Below are positions 1 to 7,281 of a stretch of 64,000 nucleotides of DNA, one piece after another. The translations under genes were made by a program, and so were the position numbers. The stretch comes from Aquabacterium sp. OR-4 (lineage in GTDB: Bacteria > Pseudomonadota > Gammaproteobacteria > Burkholderiales > Burkholderiaceae_C): the NCBI RefSeq assembly GCF_025290835.2, contig NZ_JAOCQD020000003.1, positions 124,001 through 188,000 of the forward strand, given 5' to 3'. Positions within the stretch are counted from its first letter, which is position 1. Every line of letters starts with the position of its first letter. A model generated the notes under the pieces. It had not been told where the DNA came from. It did no database searches and saw only the letters and a list, made by a program, of their open reading frames with translations.

Positions 1-903
1 TGGTCGGTGAGCGACGATGGCGGCCTGCTGCTGCGCTGGAACCGCGACACCAATGCCGGCTACCCGCTGCAGCAGTTCGATAGCACGACGCTGCAGCCGC
101 TGGGCACGGCCGCCACGCTGACGGCCGGCCTGGGCTCGCATGACCTGAAGCTGAGCAAGGACCGCAAGTACCTGCTGGCGCAGATCGACGGCGGCCTGCC
201 CAGCTTCGAGACCCGGCTGACGGTGCTGGACGCCGGCACGCTGGCCACGGTCAAGCGCGGCTCATTGCTGGATGGCGAGAGCGTGGTGGCCGATCCGCAG
301 GCCTGGCTGCCCGACGGCCGCTATGTCTACCTGGTGGGGCGCAAGCTGTATGCCTCAGGGCCGGGCGAGTCGACCGCCCAGTTGCTGGCCACGCTGGATC
401 TGCCGGCCAATGACGCGAGCGGCAGCGCGGCGGTCGCGGGCCAATCCGACCTGGTCGTCAGCCCCGATGGCACACAGGTGGCCTTCACCTGGAACGAAGC
501 GCGGGCCGGCAATGCGGCCACGGTGGACACGCATGTCTACACCGCCCGGCTGGACGGCAGCGCATTGAAGAAGATCACCGAGGTGGCCGACGCCACCGAC
601 CCCGTTGCGCACAGCTTTGGCAGCCCGGTCTGGTCGCCCGACGGCAACTGGCTGGCCTTTGCCCTGTTCGTCAATGGCGCCACCAGCGCGCCGGTGTGGC
701 CCGATGACCCGTACGGTGGCGCCAGGATCATCGGCACGACGGGCTGCGATGTCAGCCCGGTCTATGTGGTGCCGGCACAAACCGCCACCCAGCGCATCGG
801 CCGCAGCAGCCTGCGCACCGATCTGGCCGTTCGCGTGCAGGCCACCGCCGCCGGCAGCGCGCAGTGGGTGAGCAGCTGCTCGCGCTTCAAGTGGCTGTCG
901 TGA
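1..903 (+). CDS. TolB/PD40-type beta-propeller protein, 3' part
   Basis: The reading frame is open at the left edge, so the start lies outside the window and about 300 C-terminal residues are visible. Two copies of the PD40 signature are readable: VVSPDGTQVAF about halfway and SPVWSPDGNWLAFAL near residue 210. This is the blade motif of TolB-like six-bladed propellers that often sit in exported proteins of unknown ligand. There is no enzymatic motif in the visible part. The stop codon overlaps the next start (TGATG), so the two genes are probably translated together. The propeller call is good; the biological role is unknown. Confidence 0.75.
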   Translation, partial: WSVSDDGGLLLRWNRDTNAGYPLQQFDSTTLQPLGTAATLTAGLGSHDLKLSKDRKYLLAQIDGGLPSFETRLTVLDAGTLATVKRGSLLDGESVVADPQAWLPDGRYVYLVGRKLYASGPGESTAQLLATLDLPANDASGSAAVAGQSDLVVSPDGTQVAFTWNEARAGNAATVDTHVYTARLDGSALKKITEVADATDPVAHSFGSPVWSPDGNWLAFALFVNGATSAPVWPDDPYGGARIIGTTGCDVSPVYVVPAQTATQRIGRSSLRTDLAVRVQATAAGSAQWVSSCSRFKWLS

Positions 904-1604
904 TGAAGCGGGTGAGCGCCCTGATCGCCCGCGGCCTGCTCGGCGCCGTGGCCATGGCACCGGCGCTGGCGCTGGCCAACTACCCGTACATCGAGTTCGC
1001 GCAGTCCTACGCGGCGCCGATGTCCAACTTCATCAGCAACAGCTTCCTCAACCAGGAGGCCATGATCAACGCCACCCGCAGCGGTGCCCGGCCGGCGGCC
1101 GCGGTGGCGCGCCTGCCGCTGGGCCCACCGCGGGTGGCGCAAAGCGCGGCCGAGCTGGCCCAGGCGGCGCCGCAAGGCCAGCGCGAGCAGCTGCAGAAGG
1201 TCTACACCCGGCTGATGCCGGTGTACCAGCAGATCGAGCGCAAGCTGGGCTGGCCGCAGGACGATCTGCCTGGCGCCGTGGCGGCCGTGGTGGCCGGCAA
1301 CTACATGGTGATGAGCGGCACCGAGCTGAGCGACGCGGCGGTGACGGCCGCCGGCAACCAGCTGCGCGCCAGCGCCGTGATGCAGACCCGCCTGAGCGAG
1401 CTGAGCACCGGCGACCGGCGCCGGCTCTACGAGCAGTGCGCCATGCTGGGCACCTTCATGGCGGTGGCGATCAAGACGCTGCCGCAGCAGCAGGCCCATG
1501 TGGCCAGCCAGCTGCGCCAGTCGGCGCGCGAGAACCTGCGGGCCATCCTGGGGCCGGCGGCCGAGACCGTGCGCTTCACGCCGCAGGGCCTGCAGATGAA
1601 GTAA
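903..1604 (+). CDS. Exported protein, DUF6683-like
   Basis: A 233-residue protein. I chose the ATG that overlaps the previous stop because it gives a clean signal peptide: MKRVSALIARG, then a hydrophobic stretch ending ALALA before NYPYIEF. The mature part is helical; the C-terminal two thirds (VYTRLMPVYQQIERKLGW through an AxxNLRAILG segment) resembles the DUF6683 family from memory, which has no known function. It is coupled to the propeller gene in front of it, which suggests a shared envelope role. The stop codon is the first triplet of a 12-bp tandem repeat. Family assignment is tentative; export is well supported. Confidence 0.6.
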   Translation: MKRVSALIARGLLGAVAMAPALALANYPYIEFAQSYAAPMSNFISNSFLNQEAMINATRSGARPAAAVARLPLGPPRVAQSAAELAQAAPQGQREQLQKVYTRLMPVYQQIERKLGWPQDDLPGAVAAVVAGNYMVMSGTELSDAAVTAAGNQLRASAVMQTRLSELSTGDRRRLYEQCAMLGTFMAVAIKTLPQQQAHVASQLRQSARENLRAILGPAAETVRFTPQGLQMK

Positions 1605-1658
1605 GGCGCAAAGTAACGCGCGAAGTAAGGCGCGAAGCAAGGCGCGAAGCAAGGCGCC
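1602..1658 (+). repeat. 12-bp tandem repeat starting at a stop codon
   Basis: Four full units and a partial fifth of a 12-bp repeat begin exactly at the TAA of the upstream gene. Because the unit is four codons long, the first three copies each offer an in-frame TAA; in the later copies this triplet is CAA. Further in-frame stops follow only at the end of the tract. The rest of the gap to 1712 shows nothing recognisable. Confidence 0.8.
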
Positions 1659-1712
1659 GGCACCCGCAAGGGGTGAATGAACGGCCCGCGCTGCAGGTCA
1701 GTTCGCAGCGCA

Positions 1713-2267
1713 TCAGCTGAAGGTGCCGGTGGCCTGCAGGCGCAGGCGGCGCAGTTCGTCGTTCCAGAAGTTGTCGCGCCGGCGCGATCCCCGGGTGCTG
1801 CAGCCCTGCGCCCGCATCACGCGGGCCCAGCCGCGGGTGTGGGCGGTGGCGAGATCCTGGTTGCCGTCGCACAGCTGCATGGTGATGGCCCAGAACTCGG
1901 CGTCGCTGAAGACCTCGGGCTCGGGGCTGCGCAGCAGCTGCGTGGCCTGGGTCCACGGGGTGTCGAAGAAGGGCTGCTCAGGGCTGAACAGCAGCGGCCC
2001 GCCCGACTCGAGCAGGTTGCCGCGGCGGGCCGCCAGCAGATGCCCGAAGGCTTGCCGCCACGCGCGGCCCTCGGCCGGGCGCCACCATCGCCGCGCCGGC
2101 TGCCACGGCCACAGGCCATCCGGCCACACCACGTGAAACAGGGCATGCGCCCAAGGCGCCAGCAGCGCCCGGCACTGCGCCTCGGGGCAGCCGGGCCAGG
2201 CCTGGTCGAGCAGGGCCCGCAGTTCGGGCGGCAGCTGGGTCAGGGCAAGTGCGGGCATGGCGGCCAC
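1713..2267 (-). CDS. Hypothetical protein, Trp-rich
   Basis: A 184-residue soluble protein that I do not recognise. It is rich in tryptophan and proline (for example WPDGLWPWQPARRWWRP near residues 48-64) and has no signal peptide, membrane segment or known motif. An alternative start four codons in gives MPALALTQL. It lies on the same strand and just downstream of the LysM/RES-like gene, separated by the stop-anchored repeat tract. If that neighbour is a toxin this would be the natural place for an immunity or accessory protein, but nothing in the sequence itself shows that. Confidence 0.55.
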   Translation of the reverse strand: MAAMPALALTQLPPELRALLDQAWPGCPEAQCRALLAPWAHALFHVVWPDGLWPWQPARRWWRPAEGRAWRQAFGHLLAARRGNLLESGGPLLFSPEQPFFDTPWTQATQLLRSPEPEVFSDAEFWAITMQLCDGNQDLATAHTRGWARVMRAQGCSTRGSRRRDNFWNDELRRLRLQATGTFS

Positions 2268-2276
2268 CTTACCAGG

Positions 2277-2424
2277 GCCGGATGGCGCGCCGCGCGCTCA
2301 CCAGGGCGGGCCGAGCCTGCACACCCTCACCACGGCGGGACGGTGCGGCCCACGCCTCACCAGGGCGTGATGGTGCGGCGCACGCCTCACCAAGGCGGGA
2401 CGGTGCGGCCCACGCCTCACCAAG
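2277..2424 (-). repeat. 30-bp minisatellite copied from a gene's 3' end
   Basis: About four to five copies of a 30-bp unit run from the end of the LysM/RES-like gene into the spacer. Read on the minus strand, the last codons of the gene (Ile-Thr-Pro-Trp-stop) recur in the units as Pro-Trp-TGA, one unit every ten codons, so each of the first units repeats the stop in the same frame. Units at 2395-2424, 2365-2394 and 2335-2364 are close copies; those at about 2306-2334 and 2277-2305 are degenerate. Confidence 0.85.
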
Positions 2425-4159
2425 GCGTGATGGCATTCCATGCCCTGGACAGGCCGTCGCCGGCCGACTGCAGGCCGTTGGCCAGCGCCGATTTGGCGGC
2501 CTGGGTGACGCCGGTGGCGCGGTCGAGCGCACCGATGGCGTAGTGCGCCCCCAGGCCCACGCCAAAGCCCACCACGGCGCCGATGGCGGTGCCCGCCACG
2601 GGCACCACCGAGCCCACCGCCGCGCCGGCCCACGCGCCGGCGGCACCGGCGGCGGCGGCCGTGCCGGTGTCGACCACGGTGTTGGCCACCGCCCGGCTGC
2701 CGCTGAGGGTGCCCGCGCGGTAGGCCTGCACGTTGGTGTAGCCGCTGGCCCCGGCCTGCACCAGGGCGCCCACCGCGCCGCCGGCCTTCACCAGGCCCAG
2801 CCGCGGCGTGAGGGCGTCCACGCCCTTGGCGGCTGCTGCGCCCACGGTGGTCTGCACGGCCGTGTCCTGGGCCAGCTGGGCGCCGTTGACCGACTCGCCG
2901 CGTGCCGCGCGCAGGCCGGCATCCACCAGCGTGGCGGCCGCACCGCCGGCCGCGCCATAGCGCGTGGATGCGGCGCGGGGGTAGCCGTCGCGGGCGCCGC
3001 TGAGGTGCTGGCGGACACGGTCGATGCGCGAGCCGGCGCGGCCTTCCAGGCCCTCGTTGGCGGCGGCCAGGGCCTGGCCGGCCACATCGGTGGCCGCAAA
3101 CTGGCGTTGGCCGGGCTGGCCTGGCGCCGCCTCGGTGGGCGGCCGCGCGCCGGCGGGCTTGTCCAGCGGGCCATCGCGGTAGCGGCGTGCATCGGCCGGC
3201 ATGTCGTGCACCACGCCGGTGGCCGGCACGCGCGGCGCCGCGCGGCCGTCGGCGTCATGCCGTGTCACGGCGGCCGGCTGCAGTTGATCGGGCCGGGTGT
3301 TGCGCGAGACGATGTCGATCTGCTCGCCGCCCACCGCGGCCGGGGCGCGCAGCGCGCTGGCGCCGCTGTCGGAGGCGCCCTTGCCCGCCTGTTGCGCCAG
3401 GGTGTAGGGATGCTCGCCGGTCAGCTGGTGCAGCCAGCCGGGCTGGCTGCCGCCCTTGGGCTCGGTCAGTGCCTGGACCGGCAGGCCCTGCCGGCGCGCG
3501 CCTTCGGCCATGTCGGCCACGCCGCCGCGGCCCTGGGCGTCGGGCGTGGCGGTGTAGTGCACTTCAACCACGCTCTTGAGGGCCAGCGGGTGCTCGCCGG
3601 CCCGGGCGTAGGCGGCGTTCTCGCGCAGCAGGGCGGTCGGGTCGGGTGCGGTGTAGAGCATGCCCTGGCCGCGTGCGTTGCTGCGGCCCGGGCCGCCATA
3701 GCGGTGGTCCAGCGCGCCGGCTTCGTACGAGGTGGGCACGGCGCGCAGAACGGTGCCGTCAAAGGCCGCCTGGGGGGCCGCTCGGCCGGCCTGATAGGCC
3801 TTGTCCTGCAGCGCCTGCACCAGCCCCTCGCGGCCACCGGCCGCGCTGATGCCGGCCGTGCCGACGCTTGACGCGCTGATGCCGGCCGTGCCGACGCTTG
3901 ACGCGCTGATGCCGGCCGTGCCGACGCTGGCCACCGCCTCGGCCCGGTCGGGCAGGCGCACGGCCTGGCCCGGCGCCAGGCTCAGGGCGTCCGAGAGGGT
4001 GGGGTTGGCCGCGCGCAGGGCCTGTTCATCCACCGCATGGCGCTCGGCCAGGTCGGCCCAGTGGTCGCCGCGCTGGGCGAACACGGTGCTGTCGGTGGCG
4101 GGTGTGGTGGGCGCGGGTTCGCTGGACCGCGTGCGGGCGGTGTCGAGTGCGGGTGTCAC
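2417..4159 (-). CDS. LysM / RES-like / glycine-zipper protein, candidate secreted toxin
   Basis: A 580-residue protein without a signal peptide. Residues 26-71 look like a LysM module (FAQRGDHWADLAERHAVDE...LRAANPTL...LAPGQAVRLP). Residues 78-106 hold three copies of a 10-residue repeat (SVGTAGISAS). Residues about 138-290 resemble a RES domain, an ADP-ribosyltransferase-fold NAD-attacking module: LRAVP, a Gly-rich RYGGPGRSNARG, LYTAPDPTALLREN with a candidate catalytic Glu at 180, and a late SGASALRAPAAVGG that could carry the Ser of the R-E-S set. Residues 495-545 are a glycine zipper (GAAVGSVVPVAGTAIGAVVG) suggesting membrane insertion. It follows the DUF1521 gene with a 111-bp gap. LysM and glycine zipper are clear; RES is my reading and needs a profile test. 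Confidence 0.6.
   Translation of the reverse strand: MTPALDTARTRSSEPAPTTPATDSTVFAQRGDHWADLAERHAVDEQALRAANPTLSDALSLAPGQAVRLPDRAEAVASVGTAGISASSVGTAGISASSVGTAGISAAGGREGLVQALQDKAYQAGRAAPQAAFDGTVLRAVPTSYEAGALDHRYGGPGRSNARGQGMLYTAPDPTALLRENAAYARAGEHPLALKSVVEVHYTATPDAQGRGGVADMAEGARRQGLPVQALTEPKGGSQPGWLHQLTGEHPYTLAQQAGKGASDSGASALRAPAAVGGEQIDIVSRNTRPDQLQPAAVTRHDADGRAAPRVPATGVVHDMPADARRYRDGPLDKPAGARPPTEAAPGQPGQRQFAATDVAGQALAAANEGLEGRAGSRIDRVRQHLSGARDGYPRAASTRYGAAGGAAATLVDAGLRAARGESVNGAQLAQDTAVQTTVGAAAAKGVDALTPRLGLVKAGGAVGALVQAGASGYTNVQAYRAGTLSGSRAVANTVVDTGTAAAAGAAGAWAGAAVGSVVPVAGTAIGAVVGFGVGLGAHYAIGALDRATGVTQAAKSALANGLQSAGDGLSRAWNAITPW
3843..3929 (-). repeat. 30-bp in-frame tandem repeat, three copies
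   Basis: Three almost perfect 30-bp units within the linker after the LysM module, each encoding ten residues (SVGTAGISAS). The period keeps the frame, so copy number can change linker length without breaking the protein. Confidence 0.9.
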
Positions 4160-4270
4160 GGCATGTCCTTGGGTTGACCCGGCCTGGCCGGGGTCGGCCG
4201 GGCGATGGCCATCGCCCGGCGCCTCATCTCGGCCCCCGCCACGCGGGCAGGGGCTGGCGCTGGCCTGGGT

Positions 4271-5080
4271 TCAGAACTCCAGGCGCACCATGGTCAGCGT
4301 GAAGCGGTGGCTGTCGCGCTGCGCGGGTTCCAGCGCGCGGCCGCTGTCGGCATCGCCGAGCAGCTGGTTCAGCGCGCCCAGGAAGGCGCCGCTCAGCGAG
4401 GCCTGCACCAGGCCCGAGAAGGCGTTGAACAGCTGGGCCATGAACGCGCCGCCCTGGTCGACCGTGGCCTGGGCCGGCGGGTTGCCGGCGTTGCCGGCAT
4501 TGGCGATGCGCAGCAGGTCGAGATCGGTCTGGTTGATGTAGGCCTGGTCGACCTTCTTGATGGTGCCCTGGGCGTCGATGCCCAGGAAACCCTGCCCGGC
4601 GGGGTTCTCGTGCAGCACGTTGCCGTCGTCGCGCACCCAGTCGAGGGTTTCGCCCCAGCCGGCGGCCTCGTCGATCTTCAGGTCGCCGCGGGTGTTGGTG
4701 TCCACGCCGCTGATCTGCACGCCGTAGTCGCCATTGGTGATGGTCAGCTTGCTGGCCAGGGTCATGCCGTTGCCGGCCTGGGTGGTGTCGATGGTGAGCT
4801 TGGTGCCGTCTTCCAGCTGGAAGGTGGTGGTGCCCCAGAAGTCGAAGGCGTGTTTGCCGTCGATGTTGACGTGCGGGTCGCCCCAGACGTTGTAGCTCTC
4901 GCCGGTGTTCTTGTTGACGATGTTGACGGTGTTGTCGTCGCCCGCGCTGATGCGGTAGTTGTCGTTCTCGAACACCGCGCGGCCGCCTTGCATCTGGGTG
5001 CTGGCGTTGGTGGGGTTGCTGCGGTCGATCGGCAGCATGGCCTGGTTCGAGAGGGGGCTGTTGGCCTGGATCGCGTTCAC
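4271..5080 (-). CDS. DUF1521 (metal-induced autocleavage type) protein
   Basis: A 269-residue protein matching the DUF1521 domain of self-cleaving effectors such as rhizobial NopE1. The domain covers about residues 33-160 (GGRAVFENDNYRISAG through ITNGDYGVQISG). The self-cleavage motif described for the family, GD-PHVD, is present as GDPHVN at residues 67-72. The C-terminal part has a hydrophobic helix-forming stretch (LVQASLSGAFLGALNQLLGD). There is no signal peptide. I chose the GTG at 5080 because an AGGAAGG ribosome site lies 9 bases upstream; in-frame sequence above it is not coding-like. It precedes the LysM/RES-like gene. Autocleavage and secretion are inferred from the family only. 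Confidence 0.85.
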   Translation of the reverse strand: MNAIQANSPLSNQAMLPIDRSNPTNASTQMQGGRAVFENDNYRISAGDDNTVNIVNKNTGESYNVWGDPHVNIDGKHAFDFWGTTTFQLEDGTKLTIDTTQAGNGMTLASKLTITNGDYGVQISGVDTNTRGDLKIDEAAGWGETLDWVRDDGNVLHENPAGQGFLGIDAQGTIKKVDQAYINQTDLDLLRIANAGNAGNPPAQATVDQGGAFMAQLFNAFSGLVQASLSGAFLGALNQLLGDADSGRALEPAQRDSHRFTLTMVRLEF

Positions 5081-5151
5081 GTGTGGGGTCCTTCCTGAAA
5101 AGGGATGCTTCGGTCGCGACACCGATTGCATCCGCTTCCACACGAAGGCGC

Positions 5152-5194
5152 CAGCTGCGGCCAGCCGCAATTCGGGTCGGCCGCAGCTGCGGCC
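5152..5194. promoter_or_regulatory. Perfect 16-bp palindrome with a repeated half
   Basis: A perfect palindrome, GGCCGCAGCTGCGGCC, occupies 5179-5194, and its CAGCTGCGGCC half recurs at 5152-5162. It lies in the 139-bp spacer between the aroQ stop and the DUF1521 start, both on the minus strand. With no T-run beside it, it is not a standard intrinsic terminator; it could be an operator for the DUF1521 gene or only a hairpin. Confidence 0.4.
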
Positions 5195-5219
5195 ACCCCC
5201 AGGCGGCGGCCGCTGCCGC

Positions 5220-5666
5220 TCAGCCCCGGGCCGCCTGCAGCGCCGACACCGCCGCGCGCAGCGCCAGCAGGTAGCTGTCGACGCCAAAGCCGGCGATCTG
5301 GCCCCTGGCGATCTCGCTGATCACCGAGTGGTGGCGGAAGGCCTCGCGCGCATGGATGTTGGACATGTGCACCTCGAAGATCGGCGCCGACAGGATGGCC
5401 AGCGCGTCGCGGATGCCGTAGCTGTAGTGCGTCCAGGCGCCGGGGTTGATCAGCACGGCCTCGGTGCCATCGGTGTGGGCGGCGTGGATGCGCTCGACCA
5501 TCTCGCCCTCGTGATTGGTCTGGAAGCAGGCCACCTCGGCGCCCAGCTCGGTGCCCAGCGCCACCAGGCTGGCATCGATCTGCGCCAGCGTGGCCGTGCC
5601 GTACTGCCGGGGATCGCGCTTGCCGAACATGTTGAGGTTGATGCCGTTGAGCACGAGGATCTTCAT
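5220..5666 (-). CDS. aroQ: Type II 3-dehydroquinate dehydratase
   Basis: A 148-residue protein, the usual length for the dodecameric type II enzyme of the shikimate pathway, which removes water from 3-dehydroquinate to give 3-dehydroshikimate. The N-terminus MKILVLNGINLNMFGKRDP, the catalytic Tyr at residue 22 (RQYG), the NHEGE segment, the NPGAWTHYS loop and FEVHMSNIHAREAFRHHS with the catalytic His are all present. I chose the ATG at 5666 because upstream in-frame sequence does not belong to the family. It is transcribed away from ylqF, and the 166-bp gap between them should hold both promoters. Confidence 0.97.
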   Translation of the reverse strand: MKILVLNGINLNMFGKRDPRQYGTATLAQIDASLVALGTELGAEVACFQTNHEGEMVERIHAAHTDGTEAVLINPGAWTHYSYGIRDALAILSAPIFEVHMSNIHAREAFRHHSVISEIARGQIAGFGVDSYLLALRAAVSALQAARG

Positions 5667-5832
5667 GGGAACGTCTTTCGCGGGGCGGTGAGGCTGCAGG
5701 GGGTTCGACAGGGCCGGCCGGCCGCGCCTGTCAGGCCGGCTGTCGTGGGCGCGATTGTCGCCAAGGCCGGATCGCGCCGAAACAACGACAATCCACCCCC
5801 CGCCACCCCTTTGCAGCGCAGCCAGGTCTCGC

Positions 5833-6864
5833 ATGTCCATCCAATGGTTTCCCGGTCACATGCACGCCACGCGCAAGGCCATCATCGAGCGCGTGCCCGA
5901 GATCGACGTGGTGATCGAGCTGCTCGATGCGCGCCTGCCCGGCTCGAGCAGCAACCCGCTGCTGGCCGAGCTGACCGCCGGCAAGCCGGCGCTGAAGGTG
6001 CTGAACAAGCAGGATCTGGCCGATGCCGGGCGCACCGCGGCCTGGCTGGCGCACTTTCAGGCCCAGGCGCAAACGCAGGCCCTGGGCCTGGACGCCAGCG
6101 CCGCCGCGCCGGCGCGCGCCCTCATTGCCGCCTGCCGCCAGCTGGTGCCGCGCCGCGGTGGCATGACCAAGCCGCTGCGGGTGCTGATCTGCGGCGTGCC
6201 CAATGTGGGCAAGAGCACCCTGGTCAACAGCCTGGTCGGGCAGCGCCGCGCCGCCACCGGTGACGAGGCCGGCATCACCAAGATCGAGCAGCGCATCAAC
6301 CTGGCCGACGACTTCTACCTGTTTGATACGCCCGGCATGCTGTGGCCGCGCATCACCGTCGAGCGCAGCGGCTACCACCTGGCTGCCGGCGGCAGCGTGG
6401 GCCGCAATGCCTACGACGAGCAGGAAGTGGCCACCGCGCTGCTGGGCAGCGTGCGCGGCGCCTTTGCCGATCGCCTGGTGGCACGCTACAAGCTGGCCGG
6501 CACCGAGGGCCTGACCGACGACGAACTGCTGGCCGAGATCGGCCGCCGGCGCGGTGCCCTGATGGCCGGTGGCCGCATCGATCTGCAGAAGGCCGCCGAG
6601 ATCGCGCTGAACGACTTTCGCAGCGGTGCCTGGGGCCGCATCACGCTGGAAACTCCCGAAGAGTTCACGGCCTGGTGGGCCGAAGGCCAGGTGCGCGACG
6701 CCGAGCGCGCCGAGCGCAAGGCGGCGCGCCTGGCCGGCAAGAAGCCCAGCCGCGGGCCGGGCGCCGGCGAGCGCCTGGTGACGCCGGCCGACGAGCCCAC
6801 CGACGAGCCCACCGACGAGCCGGCTGACGAACCCGCCACGGGTGCCGGGCCGGCGCCGGCCTGA
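5833..6864 (+). CDS. ylqF: Ribosome biogenesis GTPase YlqF/RbgA
   Basis: A 343-residue circularly permuted GTPase. The order of motifs proves the permutation: G4 (NKQD, residues 58-61) comes before G1 (GVPNVGKST, 121-129) and G3 (DTPG, 165-168). The N-terminus MSIQWFPGHMHATRKAI is diagnostic of the YlqF/RbgA family, which acts in late assembly of the large ribosomal subunit. The C-terminal domain ends in an acidic low-complexity tail with repeated Thr-Asp-Glu-Pro units that the core enzyme does not need. The start ATG at 5833 fits the family; in-frame sequence before it is not conserved. No clear Shine-Dalgarno was seen. Confidence 0.95.
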   Translation: MSIQWFPGHMHATRKAIIERVPEIDVVIELLDARLPGSSSNPLLAELTAGKPALKVLNKQDLADAGRTAAWLAHFQAQAQTQALGLDASAAAPARALIAACRQLVPRRGGMTKPLRVLICGVPNVGKSTLVNSLVGQRRAATGDEAGITKIEQRINLADDFYLFDTPGMLWPRITVERSGYHLAAGGSVGRNAYDEQEVATALLGSVRGAFADRLVARYKLAGTEGLTDDELLAEIGRRRGALMAGGRIDLQKAAEIALNDFRSGAWGRITLETPEEFTAWWAEGQVRDAERAERKAARLAGKKPSRGPGAGERLVTPADEPTDEPTDEPADEPATGAGPAPA

Positions 6865-7013
6865 GCGCGACGGGCCGCCCGGCGCCGGCTCACAAGGTGT
6901 GAAGGAACCGTCGCGAGCGGGCTCAGGGTGGTTCGAGCAACGCAGCCGTACACCCGTACGGCGAGTCGCGCAGGGCCGCCATGTGCCCGCGCAGCAGGTT
7001 CATTCACAGCTTG

Positions 7014-7271
7014 TTACCCCCCGCTGAGCGCCAGCACGATGGCCACGTCGTCATCGGGCTGCAGCGCGTGCGTGAGGTCGCGCACGCCCTGGCCGTTGAC
7101 GAAGATGCGCATGTTGGGGCGCAGCCGGTCCTGCTCGTCCACCACCCGAAAGCGCAGGCCGGGGTAGCGGCGGTCGAGCTCGGCAAACAGCGCCAGCAGC
7201 GAGGCGCCATCGGCCTGCAGCCGCGTGCTGCCGGTGTAGCTGCGCAGCGCGCCGGGCACCAGCACGTTCAC
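7014..7271 (-). CDS. MoaD/ThiS-like sulfur-carrier protein
   Basis: An 85-residue beta-grasp protein of the MoaD/ThiS fold. It starts MNVLVPGALRSYTG, contains a conserved NMRIFVNGQ turn and DDDVAIVLALSGG, and ends in the Gly-Gly that is adenylated and thiocarboxylated in working sulfur carriers. Its start is 10 bases after the stop of the BNR-propeller gene, so the two form an operon. No partner adenylyltransferase (MoeB/ThiF) is in the window. Whether it serves molybdopterin, thiamin or another sulfur transfer cannot be told. Confidence 0.85.
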   Translation of the reverse strand: MNVLVPGALRSYTGSTRLQADGASLLALFAELDRRYPGLRFRVVDEQDRLRPNMRIFVNGQGVRDLTHALQPDDDVAIVLALSGG

Positions 7272-7281
7272 GGCCGCCCCG

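Noticed and set aside
2277..2424. CRISPR array
   Set aside because: Units are directly adjacent with no unique spacers and derive from a coding end; no cas genes nearby.
5179..5194. Intrinsic terminator of aroQ
   Set aside because: Strong hairpin but no T-run on either side in the right place.
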